Source of the DNA: Acorus gramineus
Taxonomy: Eukaryota; Streptophyta; Magnoliopsida; Acorales; Acoraceae
Direction: 5' to 3'
Assembly: GCA_030737835.1 (NCBI GenBank)
Contig: CM060853.1
Span: forward strand, 5,970,086 to 6,034,085
Length of the DNA stretch: 64,000 bases
Notes under the pieces: model-generated
Database searches by the model: none
What the model was told of the DNA's origin: nothing
What the model saw: the letters and a program-made list of their open reading frames with translations, nothing else
Position numbers and translations under genes: made by a program
In this document: positions 47,701 through 63,015 of the stretch, piece by piece
How positions within the stretch are numbered: position 1 is the first letter of the stretch
How the letters are laid out: each line of letters begins with the position of its first letter

Positions 47701-50421
47701 CCATTATATGATCAATGTGTGAGATTGGGTTAGTTGGATCAATTTCTTATAAACCCATTATACGATCCATATCTTATTTTGGTGTAAACCTTTGTTGTTT
47801 CTTCTTTGTAATCATTCTTAGGTTGAAGATGTCCTGGGATGAAGTCAATGTTTATCCTATTCCCGCCGCACTTTACCTTGTTAAAAACCTTCTACAGGTA
47901 GGCTAGTTGATGAGTAATATACATAATTAGAAAAACTACCATTATTAAGAATCCTGACTGGGTATATTTTTTGTTTTTGTTTCAAGTATTATATCTTCGC
48001 CTATGTTGATGCGCCCGCTTATCAGATACTAAAGAACCTGAATATCATCAGCACTGGCGTGCTATACCGGATCATCCTAAAGAAAAAGTGAGGTCTTTTG
48101 CTTTGTTTTTTTTCAATTTTTTCTTTGTTAACACAGTCAGATTTTTTTTCTCTTCTGGGGTTTATGGGGAATTTGGAAATGATACCCTTCCAATACAAGG
48201 GGTGCTATCATTATGTTTCTTTTTAACATTTCAGGTTAAGCGAAGTCCAGTGGGCTGCATTCATAGTATTATGTGCAGGATGCACAACAGCACAGCTCAA
48301 TCCTTCGTAAGTTTGATTCATCAAAAAAATTTATGTTCTCTTGATGTAATGAGTTTGAAAAAGGGGAAAATGATTTTTGTTTTTCCCAAAAAATCAACAG
48401 GGAAACATTCGAATGATAATCAATTGAAGATTCCTACCTATGTAGATTAGTACCAGTGTGTGTATATTTATATATAAAGTTCTACTAACATTTTTCATGA
48501 TATATCAAAGGTCTGATAAATTCTTCATCATCTGATGCAGTTCCGATCACGTCCTTCAGACTCCATTTCAAGGTTGGGTGATGGCTATTGTGAGTTCTAC
48601 ACATTGCTGAGCATCTATATATAAAAGCTCAAGAATGAACTATACTCAATCTCACACTGAAATATCTCTATTTCCAGGTTATGGCACTTCTAAGTGGCTT
48701 CGCCGGGGTTTACACTGAGGTCTGTTCTTTGAAGAGGAGGTTCTATGGTATAGGTTTTGCAGGTCTTGCATGCTATTTAGCATATTAAGGGCCCTACCCA
48801 ATCTAGCTCATCTGCTGTTCATCCATCTAAATGCAGGCAATCATTAAAAAGCGTCCTTCAAGAAATATAAATGTGCAGAACTTTTGGTTATATGTATTTG
48901 GGATGATCTTTAATGCTATTGCGATACTTACTCAGGATTTTGATGCTGTAATGAATCAGTAAGTTGTCGAAATATCTATTATTTGCTTATTCTTATTTTT
49001 GGGGAGGCAGATCATTATATGGTTCATCTTTAAACATTTCAGGGGATTTTTCCATGGCTACTCATTAATCACTGCTTGCATGATTTTGAATCACGCGCTC
49101 AGGTGTGTTATGTTTAAATGCATTTGGTTGACATTATCTTAGTTGTTTGTTTATCCAATCAATGGTAATCCTATTTGCAGTGGAATCGCTGTGTCTATGG
49201 TGATGAAGTACGCGGATAATATTGTGAAGGTAAGATGTAACACATTCCGTCTTTTTTATATGGCCATAGAAAAATCCCGATAAAAATGGATATTCACTTC
49301 TTAGAAATCTGTTAAACAAAATTTGAAAATACATCCATGAATTGATGAAAAGAATTCTGCTATGCTGGTTATAGATATGTTCTCCATCGATGTAACTTCA
49401 TCAGCAAAATTTGTCCAAACCCAATTCAATCATTTAATACATTTCCCGTGTCTGATGGTTTAAGGTCAGCTTTTCCAAGTCCTGTCATGCCATATATTGT
49501 TACATGGGTTGATGATGAATATGGATTCCCATTTGTGCCAATGTGGTGGCATGTGAATCTAGATGAGAGTATTACACCTCTCATTTCGATTCCCACAATA
49601 AAGCCCTATACATAAGAAGTTTTAATATCATTACAAATCTAGGATAGAATGGCATGGGAGGCATATTTCCAGTCAATCTATAATTATGATGACCATATAT
49701 ATGCAGTTAAGTGTGTGTGTGTGCATAATCTTGGATGGAAAATGAAGGGAAGTGAAGGAATCTGGGTCAAAGGACAAAGGAAAAGTGATGGCATATTTTT
49801 CCTGTGTGACCGATTTTTCTGTTGTTTGTGCATTGGAAAGTGATAGAAAATGATTCCATCATGTTCAATCATGGGGGGAGGGGAAAAAAATTACCCCTCT
49901 TCTAACAAGACAGAGAAAAAGGAGAATGAAGTAAAATTTTGCGTTCCTTTTGTTTGGCACAAACACCTGTTTTTTGGGAGTCGAAGAGGAAAGTTTGATA
50001 TAGTAAGATTTTGTTGCTTAGAAACTGCATACACAAATACGATGAAGGTGTGTCACAGGATCAAATGGCAGAATGCTTCTGAAATCAGTGCAAGCATGCT
50101 TACATTAAGATATCTTGGATGATACAATCTTAGATGAAAATATTTCTAAATTCAAGATAATATGAATTTCTGACTTTTGAATGTTGTTTCCGCAGGTGTA
50201 TTCAACTTCCGTGGCGATGATCCTAACGGCTGTGGTCTCAGTGTTTCTATTTGGATTTCATCTCTCCCTTGCATTCTTCCTGGGCACGACGTAAGTGTTT
50301 CTCTCCTTTCATATCTGTTGTTTTTACCCAATAATTGGTTAAATTGTTGATCAAATGATGTGATTCCAGGGTTGTTTCTGTATCAATTTATCTACACTCA
50401 ATCGGGAAGCCACAACGATGA
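44787..50421 (+). CDS. CMP-sialic-acid/UDP-galactose transporter-like nucleotide-sugar transporter (CSTLP type)
   Basis: Fifteen exons: 44787-44813, 46018-46078, 46195-46258, 46338-46449, 46586-46665, 47822-47897, 47987-48087, 48235-48306, 48541-48589, 48678-48719, 48837-48958, 49043-49102, 49181-49229, 50196-50290, 50370-50421. All have GT-AG junctions and the sum is 353 residues. It is a Golgi-type multi-spanning (about ten TM) nucleotide-sugar transporter of the NST/DMT superfamily. Landmarks are MEYRKIKD at the start, AILIVWSKRAGKYEYSVTTA, PAALYLVKNLLQYYIFAYVD, LNIISTGVLYRIILK, QWAAFIVLCAGCTTAQLN, GVYTEAIIKKRPSRNINVQN and SMVMKYADNIVKVYSTSVAM. It is closest in memory to Arabidopsis At4g35335 and its paralogues. 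Plants largely lack sialic acid, so the physiological substrate is open (UDP-galactose or another nucleotide sugar). Intron 1 holds a 350-bp tandem duplication. Confidence 0.92.
44941..45690. repeat. ~350-bp tandem duplication in intron 1 of the transporter gene
   Basis: Two diverged units start at 44941 and 45291 (GT(T/A)AATTTG(T/G)GTTTTTGATGG). They share TAGTTTCCAAGCTTCAATGG, CTAAAGTAGAGCTAGTATTC, TCTCAATTAATAGTGTTATA and TTTGTGAATGTGC. Confidence 0.9.
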
Positions 50422-50896
50422 ATTCTCTTATCCTTGATTGAGCCGCATTGATTATCAAAGCTCGGGTCGTTTCTTTGAGAATTGTCTTTGGGGGTCTTGC
50501 TATGTGTTCTTCATCAAGTTTGTTCTACGGCAATGCTATCGAGGTTTATTTTTCTGAAACAAGCATGAAAAGATAGAAAGAAAGGAAAAACAAGAATGGA
50601 TGCATGTAGAGCTTGTTGTGAACCCCAGGTTTAATTGATACAAAGCAGCTATTACACCAAACTTTGGAATAGTTTAATTCTTTTCCCCTCGTAACTAGAT
50701 CTGACAAAAGAAAAATCTGATAGTGCTGTTTAATCTATTTTATTGATGTGATACCATTATTTGTTGCTCCATGGGTGTGAAGGAATAGAATTATTGTTTT
50801 ATGAGATTTATGGTGTAAGATCTATGACTATTCGAAAATTAAATTATTGTGAGATCTATGACTATTCGAAAATTGAAGCCTCCAATGCTATTTTTT
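50422..50896. other. 3' flank of the transporter gene
   Basis: Probable 3' UTR and spacer. A short duplication (GATCTATGACTATTCGAAAA, twice near 50820-50875) is present; no ORF. Confidence 0.5.
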
Positions 50897-51430
50897 GGGA
50901 AAAATCCATGCAATATTTGAAATCTGTCTGAAATACATGTAATCACCTGATTTTTCTTAAAATCTATATAACCATTTGAAAACACATAGGAAATCCAAAT
51001 AACACACTAAATAAAATCTATATATGTAGCTAAAAATAAATATTTTATGAATATTTCATTTGGTTAACCAAGACTTGAAACACAATATACTAAGAAAATC
51101 ACTACAATGTGTTAAAAATGTGAAAAATCCTATAAAAATGATAATTTTATTATCTCTGGATATATTATAAAATTTTATTAGGATGGATAAAATCATCATT
51201 TATATAAGATTTTTCTCATTTTTAATAGTGTAGGTTTTTTTTTTTTGTTATACTATGTTTTCTATTAGGGTTAACCAACCATATATTCACAAAATATTCA
51301 TCATTTGTAAACATAAATTTTATTCAGGGAGTCATTTGAAGTTATAAGGTGTTTTCAGAGTGCTATTTGAATTTTAATAAAGTTCAGAGGGTTATATGAA
51401 TTTCAGTCAGGAATTATATGGATTTTTCCC
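50897..51430. mobile_element. Foldback MITE (~534 bp), arms ~200 bp
   Basis: The left end GGGAAAAATCCATG and right end ATATGGATTTTTCCC are inverted. The arms stay similar inward (ATATAACC, AATAAAAT(C/T)TAT, GAATATTT, GGTTAACC). The elements of both halves nearly meet in the middle, so the whole unit could fold back. T-rich flanks make the target duplication undecidable. Confidence 0.7.
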
Positions 51431-52522
51431 TAATTTTTTTTTTTTTTCATTCTTCAATTCAATCTTTTCTTGCCTTGTCTTCTTTTGTTTCCGGATGAGA
51501 AACTTTTGTTTGCTTAGAAGAATAGACGTGGAAAAAAATAAGTTAAAAAAATATGTTTGTTTACAACAAATAGGTCCATAGATAAGAATAAACTGATATT
51601 GATAGTTTAGGTTCCCCTCTCAACTTGTGTTTTCCACTCATTCTTTTTTGCTGGTGTAAGATGGGCATACAGTCAATCGTTTTTTTTTTTTTTTTTTTTT
51701 TCATATTTTATAAAATTTTATCCACATCTTATTCAATTTTTCTTCACAACTTATCGACAATAAATCAAATAACAAAAACTTCATTATTACATTTTTTAAA
51801 TGAAAATAACTAAAAACATAAACAAACTAAAAATAATTTATTCCATTGTTATAGTTATCTAAACTAGTATAGTTGTTTATCCTAAGAACCTTATATCGTA
51901 CCCAAACGAGACGCCTATGAGTGGGACCTATGAACCTCACTAGATCCTCAATGTATACTAAAGGTAGGCAAGACATGATAATTGTGGTTATATTATATTA
52001 TATCATATTGATTTCGTAATTATACAAAGGTTATCACCATCTCAAGAAAACAGTAGGGGATCGAGTTCAATTTTTCTCTTTGTTTTTTTGTGGGATCAAT
52101 TTTACTCTTTTAAATGATACCATTTATCCAGGATGGGATTTCATCATACTGGATCTCATTAAATCCTATTATTCCTCAATGACATGATTGACATGTGAAA
52201 CCTCAAGATTCATGATATTTCTACTCACAGAGTCCCAGGTGCTGTCGTCTTACATTTTAACTCCATTTCTTGACCTAGTATCACATATAAGATTGAAAGA
52301 TATATACATTTGGTTAAGCCATGGATACACTGTAAAGCAACCTCCCTGAGAACCATGCTTCAAGGCTTGCCATCCTCATTTTGTCTCCATAAAAAACACA
52401 CTCCCCATCTGACTTTGCTTTGAAGCAACTCAAGAAACACAGCCTATACAAAAACAAACCATCTCCAACCAAAGCCTCCCAACACAAACTCACTATCCCC
52501 CAAAAAAAAAACACACCAAAAC
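51431..52522. other. Upstream region of the XCP gene
   Basis: AT-rich, with a 23-base T-run near 51680. No ORF of note. The last ~100 bases are the C/A-rich leader of the protease gene. Confidence 0.45.
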
Positions 52523-54660
<2,138 letters not shown>

Positions 54661-55407
54661 AACACTCACATGGACACATAGCAAGCAATGTCACTTCTCT
54701 ACCTATGTTCACAAAGTTTACATGTCTTTTTTCTTTTTCCCATTTTTCATCATTCAACCTGCCTTTCCCTATTATAATTTCCCCTGATTGCTGTTCACAC
54801 GACAGTGTAATCTCATTTGTATCAATAAGATTATGACTAAGATTTTCCTAATGAATACCTGTGCTTCTCAGTAATAAAAGGCCAGAACCTAGAGACACCG
54901 AATACAGTCCTAATTCACACCCCCCCCCCCCCCCCCCCCCCCACACACACACATATCAGTCCTTCATTGGAAACTGACATTACCTGATGGGATGTTGTCC
55001 CAACTGGATCTAATACCTCTTGAAAAATTAGTATAACAACAGGAAGCACAAACAAAATATGAAGTATATCGAAATCAATGATGTATGTTTCCTGTCATTA
55101 ATGAAGATATCAATTCAAAACATGTTCTTGTCCAATGGAAAAAAAAATCAATAAAAATGAGTCATATCCAACTGAAATAATTGCATCATGTTTTTTACAA
55201 CTATGTGAGTCAGTTGTGGTTTCTTATTTTTTTCCCCTCCAACCATACTATTCGATCAATATTATTATTCCTGAGAATTGTATGGTGTGCAAAAGGTGCA
55301 GCTTCTGCCTATCACCCAATAAACATGTTTAATAGGTTACAATATAGCTGTGGCATGTGCTTACAGGATGAATTGAAGTGATTCAATGATTTGGAAAGAA
55401 AGTTGCC
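54661..55407. other. Convergent 3' flanks of XCP and the DUF89 gene
   Basis: Both neighbouring genes end here (convergent). It contains the poly-C tract below and otherwise AT-rich sequence with no gene. Confidence 0.55.
54920..54952. repeat. Poly-C (23) followed by (CA)n
   Basis: Twenty-three consecutive C from 54920 to 54942, then ACACACACAC. Such a run is rare in plant intergenic DNA and its length is likely to vary or be mis-sequenced. Confidence 0.9.
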
Positions 55408-58400
55408 TTAGTAATTTGATACTTCAGTGTATTTGAACACACAGTCGTAGAGCCTTCCTCCCAAAAACTGAGCAACCTCAGGATGTTTAACCTGTCAAGA
55501 GAGAAAAGGATAAGATGAGAAATCAATATTAAGAAAGAACACAATGAATCACTTTTCCTTGAATAAAGAGAAGATGTACCATTCCTATTTTGATCGAGTC
55601 ACATTTCAATTGAGCATACAGGTTTGTCTCTATTGCTCGACCCTGCACCATGAAACATGCCTAAGTAAAAGATCATAACATTGTCATCATCATTAATCAT
55701 TGACAAGGAGTCATATATTACCATCCCCTCCAGAATAACAAGGTCTGCATCGCTTGCCATATATGCCAACTCTTGTGAAACACTTGTGAGGTCAATGACC
55801 TGCGAAATGTGGAAACAGAAAATCACACCTTGCCTAAAAATGGATAGAGCTCTCTGATGATGATTTTCATTTGCTTACCGGCAAATCATTACCCGAATTG
55901 GCAATTAGAAGACCAGATGTATCGACCCCCATGAGCATCCCATTTTCATCTTTCAGCTTTCGGATGGTAATTAGAAAATCAGAATGTCTAGATATACGAA
56001 ACAAACACTGCATCTCCAACGAAATTTATGATACCTTGGCAATGATTTCGACTAATTCAGCATAGGTCACATCATTGATGGAAGGCAAATCATTAGCAGC
56101 CAGAATCACCTGCATCAACTCAAAATTATATAATTGTATGTGTAAAGGAACATACATAACAATTAAGATAAAGCCTACATTTTGTTCAAATATAAAATAT
56201 CGACTTTTGCATCCCTTATCTGAGCTCACATTTAAAAAGCATTTTGCAGGGGCACAAGAGTAATCACCAAGATTAATCTTTTTTTTTCTTTTTTTCTAAC
56301 ATCTTTGGCTGTTTTTTAATCTTCATGACTGGCCACTATGGACTGTCTAGCAGAGCCACTGACTTGTGAATTTTAGATTATTTGTATAGCATACCAACGT
56401 ACAGCAAAGATTGCATATTACATCTGACATACTAAATTTTCTTTGACCATGGATTATTTGCTGATATGTAAGTGTGAGTTTGGATTCTACATTCTTCATT
56501 CAGCAACCAAATTAATGATCCATAAATGTACAATAGACATTCTGGCATGAAAAGTGAATGAGATTTATGCAAAGCCATAGGTACAGAAACATGCAAGAAA
56601 ATGCACTCCTCCTAAATCTGTATCCATCTATATATATATATATATATTCTTTAAAGCTAATACACTCTCTTTACTTGGCAATTTAGATTATAATTACTAG
56701 AATGGTGAAAAGATGGAAGAGACAAACAAATTCGAGATGACCACGAATGAAGATAATAACAAAGAGGACACGGAGATCAGGGACCATAAGCAGTTTCAAT
56801 GCAAATATATAAAGTACTTAGATTATGGCAGTATTTGGAGACCAATTGGGATAGGAAACTAGTCAGAAATTATTTGTTCTTAAACTTTTATTTGAATCCA
56901 ATGAAGAAAAGAAAGTGGGATGAGGTGTTTGGAAGCCTCATGGTATGTGGAAAGCACTGGGTGGGGACAAGTACAGTTATTCTGATTAGGGACAAAAATT
57001 ATGTTTTCATTTTCTTGTCTTTCATTTGAGGAGATGTCTCATCTCCCTCCTGTCAATGTTTGCCGTTTACCAAATTTGGTGGACATCCCACCTTTCATCA
57101 AATATAAATTGATTCAGGAAAGCATAACATAATTAACTTGGACAGAATATTCATGTAGAAGATAAATTTCTCTCTTTGCATAAACGAACTGACATGGAAC
57201 ACAGTGAAGAAAGGCCAGAAGACCTCCACACAACTTTTCATCTCCCCGGCAGCCAAGAAAATCCAAGTTCCTCATCATTGGTCAAAGAATTTCAACTCAC
57301 ACAATATGATCATCAGTCATATGGATTATTAAAGAGACATGATTATTCACCAAATCTTGCAGCAGAAGTTTTCTAGACGAAGGCATTAACCCAACTTCTA
57401 CAAGTTAAAAAATAAACTGAACATGAACATGACCAAAAAAATCACCCTAAATAAGGAGTGACCCCTACCCATGATGATTACTTACACCTCACATCCCGGG
57501 CTTTCGTTTTCCTTTATCCTGTAGGCAAGATGATCATGCTTGCCTATCTCATCCCCTCTTAAACTTGTCTTTATGTAATCACTCCTTGACCATTGATAGG
57601 GAAGACTATATATCCCACGAGTACAGGGCTTTGGAATGACCATATGACCCACTTTTATGTACATTCAACTTCAAGGAAAACCCTTTTCTTGTTTTGCAAT
57701 CACTTATTCAGAATAATTAGCACCTCGGAATAGTATCTAGATTTAGTCAAGTTTTTCAATTAGTTGGTCGTAATAGCTTTCATGACATTCATCTAGTCAC
57801 ATTCTGAAATCTAAAATGCCACCAGGCTAACATGTAGTGGATACTCCTCTTGTACCTATCAAGTAAATCTTAAGCAACATAGAAAAAGAGAAACCAAAAA
57901 ACTTCTTTGTGCAAGCTACAAAGCACAACCAGAAATAAAAGTTATTTCTACTGTTAAAATATCAAAATCCATAATGGAAAACAATTGTTATGAGCTGAAC
58001 CTGTGTACCACTTCGAAGTAACTCCCTTGCAAATGGCAAAATTCCCAATATGATATCTGCACCAGAATTATCAACAAAAATGACAGCCTGTCATGACAGA
58101 CAAATAAGGTAGTCAGTGCTTGCCACTGAAACAAGTATAAGTGCTTTCTGGAGGACCTATATAGGAATATGGGCATCAAGCTCATTATGGAAGATCTTTT
58201 TATAAAATAGAAAGGACATGTTGTTACGTGTATGTTGCTGGTCCATTATAGTCATCTATTTTAATTGTCTGGAGTCCTGTAAATACATGCTGGTCAAATA
58301 ATGGTGTTGTTATGAAGAAGTGTGAATATTGTATTGGTCAACCAGTTGGATGTTGAGAAAGTGTAAAAGTAATTAGAGTGATAGTTCCTTTTTTTCTTGA

Positions 58401-61292
58401 AGATGGTTTAGTCTCTATAAAGCGAATCTGTTGTTTCAATTGAAATAGAAGCCTTGCAATTTCTGATGTATCAACATGCAACAAAATTATCAGAAAAACA
58501 ACTTCATTTATTGGATATATATGTGAACCTCTATGCATACATGTATGCATGTCTGTGTGGGAGCCAGTAATTCAGTATCAGTCATATTATACACACATCT
58601 TAGGAGATCTCCAAGTTGTAACTAGATGTCTGATATATAAATACTGTAAATTCATCTTTAGATGTAATTCAATGCCCAAATGCATGAGTTAACATGATAC
58701 AGGACAACCCAGGAAGAGAGATTGACAGAGGATGAAGGCTTATGCTCTGGCAGAGAAAGATGACCTAGGAGTTGGAACAAAAATTACAATTAAAAATAGA
58801 TTACTAAAACAGACACCAGTTTATTACTTACTAGTTCAAAAACTTGGATAACAAGAGTGTCTGCCAATGTGTAAGTCGACATGGTATGTAAAAAGTTAAC
58901 AATAATATAGAAAACAGTTCATGCAAGTCGCCTATATTGGATATACAAATTTAAAGATCCTTCAAAAATATATTCAATTTATTGAACATGGGTATTCACA
59001 TCTGAAGACACATCAGACATGGAATAAATGTGTGAGTTATATATTAATATGGTCTTAATGTGTGCAAGAACCTCATTGCCCAAAATATAAGAAAACATGG
59101 GTTCTACAATTCCAACTTTCTAAGAGTTTTGAGCTGAAAATAAAATAAGAGCCTACATTATATAGTATATAGAAAAGAAAATCATAGATCAAAAGACTTG
59201 CCTTCTTCCACGACTTCTTGCTCCATTTCAACTTAAAATTTTCCAAGTCATCAATGACCCAAGGTCGAGATACGAGATTCTGACAACTCGCCAAAAAGGA
59301 CATCCCATCTCTCGCAAAAACCTCAGCAAGCTTCAATAAGGAAAATATGGACGTTTGTTAATAACAGGTCCATCAAGAACAATAAAGGGGCAGATGAGCA
59401 ATTTGAAAGATCATTCAAGTATGTGAACTCTGAAATTATGCAAGGACTTTATCATGACCTGCAAAGTCAAGACAACAAATTATTCAGCTTAACCTTGGCT
59501 GACACTTTCACATAGCAAACAGTATGGAAAAATCCATTTCAAGCATTTCCATTACACAAGAGATGCATTCATTGAAAAGATAAATCCTGCTCACCTTTTA
59601 TCTACCTAACCAATATGTCAGGGTTTTAAAAGCACCCAACTTTCAGCATGCAAGCAATTTAGACACACACTTGGTTGTTAGAATTTAGAAGCAAAAGAAG
59701 ATTATTCAAATAACTCTATACACTTTAAAGAATAATGACCATGTTCTGGATTTAAAGAGAGAACTTTCAGATGACCATAAAATTTCAAAGAGTGACATTT
59801 ACCTGGGCAGACCCCAAGTCAAATATGTTCCCCGCCAATATTCCCCTGATCAAGTTCTCCACACGCTTGCCCCCATCTTCAATGGCATCATTAAGGCAAA
59901 CGACATCTTCAAAGAACGTGATGGCTTTAGCATTCTCTTCATCCTAGAGCATGCAAAAAATATCACTATGGAGGAAAAAAATAGAATATAATGGGAGATG
60001 CCGATTCCAAATGACTTTAGAGAGAATAATCATCGAAAAAGTGAATATATTACCTTGACTTTCTTAAATATATCCATAAATCCCAATTCTCTAAGTACTT
60101 GCTCACGTATCCTACAAAGAAGCTGGAACCATACCAAATGCCATAATTTCAAAGTTCAATTCATCAATTCTTCCTGGCTACCCCAAATCAATATTGTCTA
60201 CTATCACGTGTGTTAACTCAATAGCATACTTACAGTGCAATCTGGGGGCCCACCATGGCTTTCAGGATTCCTCTTCAACTCCTCAAGTATTGCTGTGTAT
60301 CTTACCATGTCATGTCATAAGAAAAGGAAAATATAAGCAATCCATTCAAAGCCCCATTTTGATAGGCACTTGCATTCCCATAGTCACAAAGTTCGCGTAC
60401 AGCAAGGATTCCATTCGACACAGTACACTTACATTCGTAAAACACACGGCATAAATATGATAAAAGTATGAAGTTAAAAACTATTTTGTAAATGTATCAT
60501 GCTAATAAATTAGTACGAGAAACACATGCAAAAACTTTAACATTGGGTGTGAAAGCAACGAGATGATCACAATTAACTTTTTAAATTACGAAGAAGGTGA
60601 TAAATCCTCCAAACTAAATAGATACCCAGATTTTGAAGATACCAAACACAGTTCAACAAAGAGAAGTAAGCACCGAAAAGGGAGATATCTGATCACCAAA
60701 CATTTTCGATCATTCAGAAAAGTTCACAGTACTTTGTGACTACATGTGCATATCAAATTGAAAACTTAAAACATGATGACAGCATTCGATGTTTTTCGTG
60801 TCACTACCCAAATCACGTCAAAGGAAAACATAAAAACAAATCAGTACCTTTGAGCAAACTTCTCAGCCTTCACTGGAGCATCAGGCACAGTGCCGTCACT
60901 CTCCGCCCGTTTTCTGTATCGTTTTGGATTGAAGTCAGGCATTAAAACGTGCAGATGAGACGAAAACAAAATATTCCAGCTTTTCTAACTAGAGAACTAA
61001 AAACCAAACAAATGAAATGCAAAAAACATGGACCACAATAACAAATCAAGATAGATTCTTTCCCAATTGAGACGATCCACCAAAACAACATAACAAAACG
61101 AGGTCGATCTGATTAACCACACCTGAAGGAGGGGACGGAGTTGAGGAAGAGATCGATCCACTCGAGCTCGGTCGGGGTCGCCTTGCGGGGGTTGTCGGAG
61201 GGGAACCTGTAGGGGATCGTGCAGGCCCTGTAGTTCGTCTCTATCGGCGTCGGCAGCAGCGGAAACGGCACCATAGGAGACGAGCTTTCCAT
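55408..61292 (-). CDS. DUF89 damage-control phosphatase (At2g17340-like)
   Basis: Twelve exons (minus order): 61292-61123, 60913-60848, 60300-60234, 60122-60054, 59943-59803, 59330-59202, 58087-58001, 56109-56035, 55956-55879, 55799-55722, 55642-55580, 55491-55408. The sum is 368 residues, the family's normal length. The start [20 protein letters not shown] and the body ([89 protein letters not shown]) match plant DUF89 subfamily II proteins. D220-N221 in FVDNSGAD belong to the metal site. Relatives hydrolyse damaged phosphometabolites such as oxidised 4'-phosphopantetheine. Subfamily II proteins also form the C-terminal part of plant pantothenate kinase 2. Intron 6 starts with GC instead of GT. 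Intron 7 is 1.9 kb and shows no gene. Confidence 0.94.
59200..59201 (-). other. Non-canonical GC splice donor (intron 6 of the DUF89 gene)
   Basis: Reading on the minus strand, exon 6 ends AAGAAG and the intron starts GCAAGT, the optimal GC-AG donor context. The acceptor is CAG at 58090-58088. Using GC keeps frame and restores the conserved WKKAVIFVDN junction; no GT donor nearby does so. Confidence 0.8.
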
Positions 61293-61513
61293 TCTCTCTC
61301 TAGCAATCTCTCAGTGAAATTTGGATCTGCTCTTTTAGGGTTAGGGTTTCGGCGGATAAAAATAGGGTTGTCCGAGAGAGCTCGAACGGAACGGAGGGCA
61401 GACCACGAACCGCGAAAAAGCGACGCTGAAGTATGGGAAGGAGGGGTGGTTTTTTTAGTTGACTGAATTGCCCTCTAATGGGTGCCCTTTTCACTAATTT
61501 GTCAACTAGCATT

Positions 61514-61974
61514 AAGCCTGGCAATTGAACGGATACGGATCATATATACTAAAATCTATATCTTAACTTTCAGATTTGAATACCTTCGGATACGGATCGG
61601 ATACGAAAATTTTTCAGATAATTGACATGTTTAAATATTAACATTAATTTAGATAATCAAGTGTTATTAGAGAAGACATTATAATTAAAATTAAGATTTT
61701 AAGGCTTATCATCTCTTTCAGATATCATATATTAAAAATTTAATAATATTATAATATATTATCATTGTGATTAATCATACAAGATAATAATATGGGTAAT
61801 ATATAATACAAATATACATATTTTTATAATATATGTCTGATACGGATATTTTTTAGATCGGATAGACTGATATCCATATCCGCACTTTGGATATTCGAAT
61901 ATCGGATATTTCTTATTTTTCGGATACGGATTCGGATCGGATTCGAATTTTTTTCGGATAGTTGACAGGCTTAC
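61514..61974. mobile_element. hAT-type miniature element (461 bp) with exact 8-bp target duplication
   Basis: CTAGCATT occurs at 61506-61513 and again at 61975-61982, directly bordering the element. The ends AAGCCTGGCAA and TTGACAGGCTTAC are inverted relative to each other. The interior carries repeated GGATACGGAT/CGGATTCGGAT steps, typical of plant hAT-derived miniature elements. Non-coding. It lies about 220 bp upstream of the DUF89 gene start. Confidence 0.85.
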
Positions 61975-61982
61975 CTAGCATT

Positions 61983-63015
61983 GTAACTTGGATGGGTCAA
62001 ATCTGACTCAACCTGGGTTGAAAGGGTAGTTAAGCATCAACAAGTGGTCGGGTCAGCCCGTGAAACAGAGTCAAAACTCGGCCCAGGCCCAGGCATGCCG
62101 GCTTGGGTGTAAATGGGCCTTCTGGGCTGGGCCCACCGACGGCCCGCGGATCCATATTTTAGACAATTTTTTTAAAATTTTAAATTGTGTAATTATATAT
62201 TCATGTTAAAATAACACAAAAAATTAAAATTACAATGTTGAAATTCATTGAATGTGTTTTATTTTTTCAAAAAAATGCTTACATCCGTTGGATTTTAAAA
62301 AATAAAAGATAACATAAATTAATTAGTTGAGAAATTACATCACTACATGACATATACATCTCAACTAGATTGACATCTACATATATGATCAATCATTTGC
62401 ATAATTCAACCTTGATTCAAATAAAAATTATATAAAATTATTAAAAATAATGCCCCTCTTTTCTCATGGCATGGCTCCCTATGGGCCAGGCAGGATTGTC
62501 GGGCGGTTTGGGGTTTTGGGCTTCAGGCCAAATGATGACCCTTAGGGTACTGACACTCAGACACATAAAATTTCTTATAAAGAAAATAATCAAACATGTC
62601 GGTATATAAAAAATGTAAAAAAAAATATGCTAATTTATTTGAGTAACATGTAATTTATTAGATAAATTTATACATTAAAATTTTGAAATCCGTTTGTTTT
62701 ACAAAAGTGATTGTTGAAAAAATTGATATAACATTTTCAATTGGAAATTGAATGGTCGGATTTAATTAAAATTTGAACCATAGCAAACATCATTGATTTA
62801 GGATTGGGTTTAGACTGAGAGGTCAAAATATGTTTGAATCTAACGACAACATGACTGATGGATTTAAAACTTATGTCTGGATTTGAATTTGTTTATATAA
62901 AATTTGAATGGCTTAATTTGTTTTATCCTATAATATTTTTTCATTTTCTCTGCCACCCCCTCCTACCATTTCTATCTTTGTTACATCCTTCACTGTGGGT
63001 GTTGAATATACTTCA
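61983..63015. other. Intergenic region with GGGCC-rich patches
   Basis: Two patches (about 62040-62150 and 62475-62525) are rich in GGCCC/GGGCC with AT-rich DNA between, a pattern seen in hAT-like miniature elements (weak). A short ORF at 62858-63109 runs into the adjacent MITE and is not a gene. Confidence 0.35.

Noticed and set aside
48088-48450. 120-codon frame at 48.1-48.45 kb
   Set aside because: It reads from an intron through a true exon of the transporter gene in another frame and into the next intron.
57176-57376. 66-codon plus-strand frame in intron 7 of the DUF89 gene
   Set aside because: No domain, no promoter or splice context, and it sits in an AT-rich intron of a gene on the other strand.
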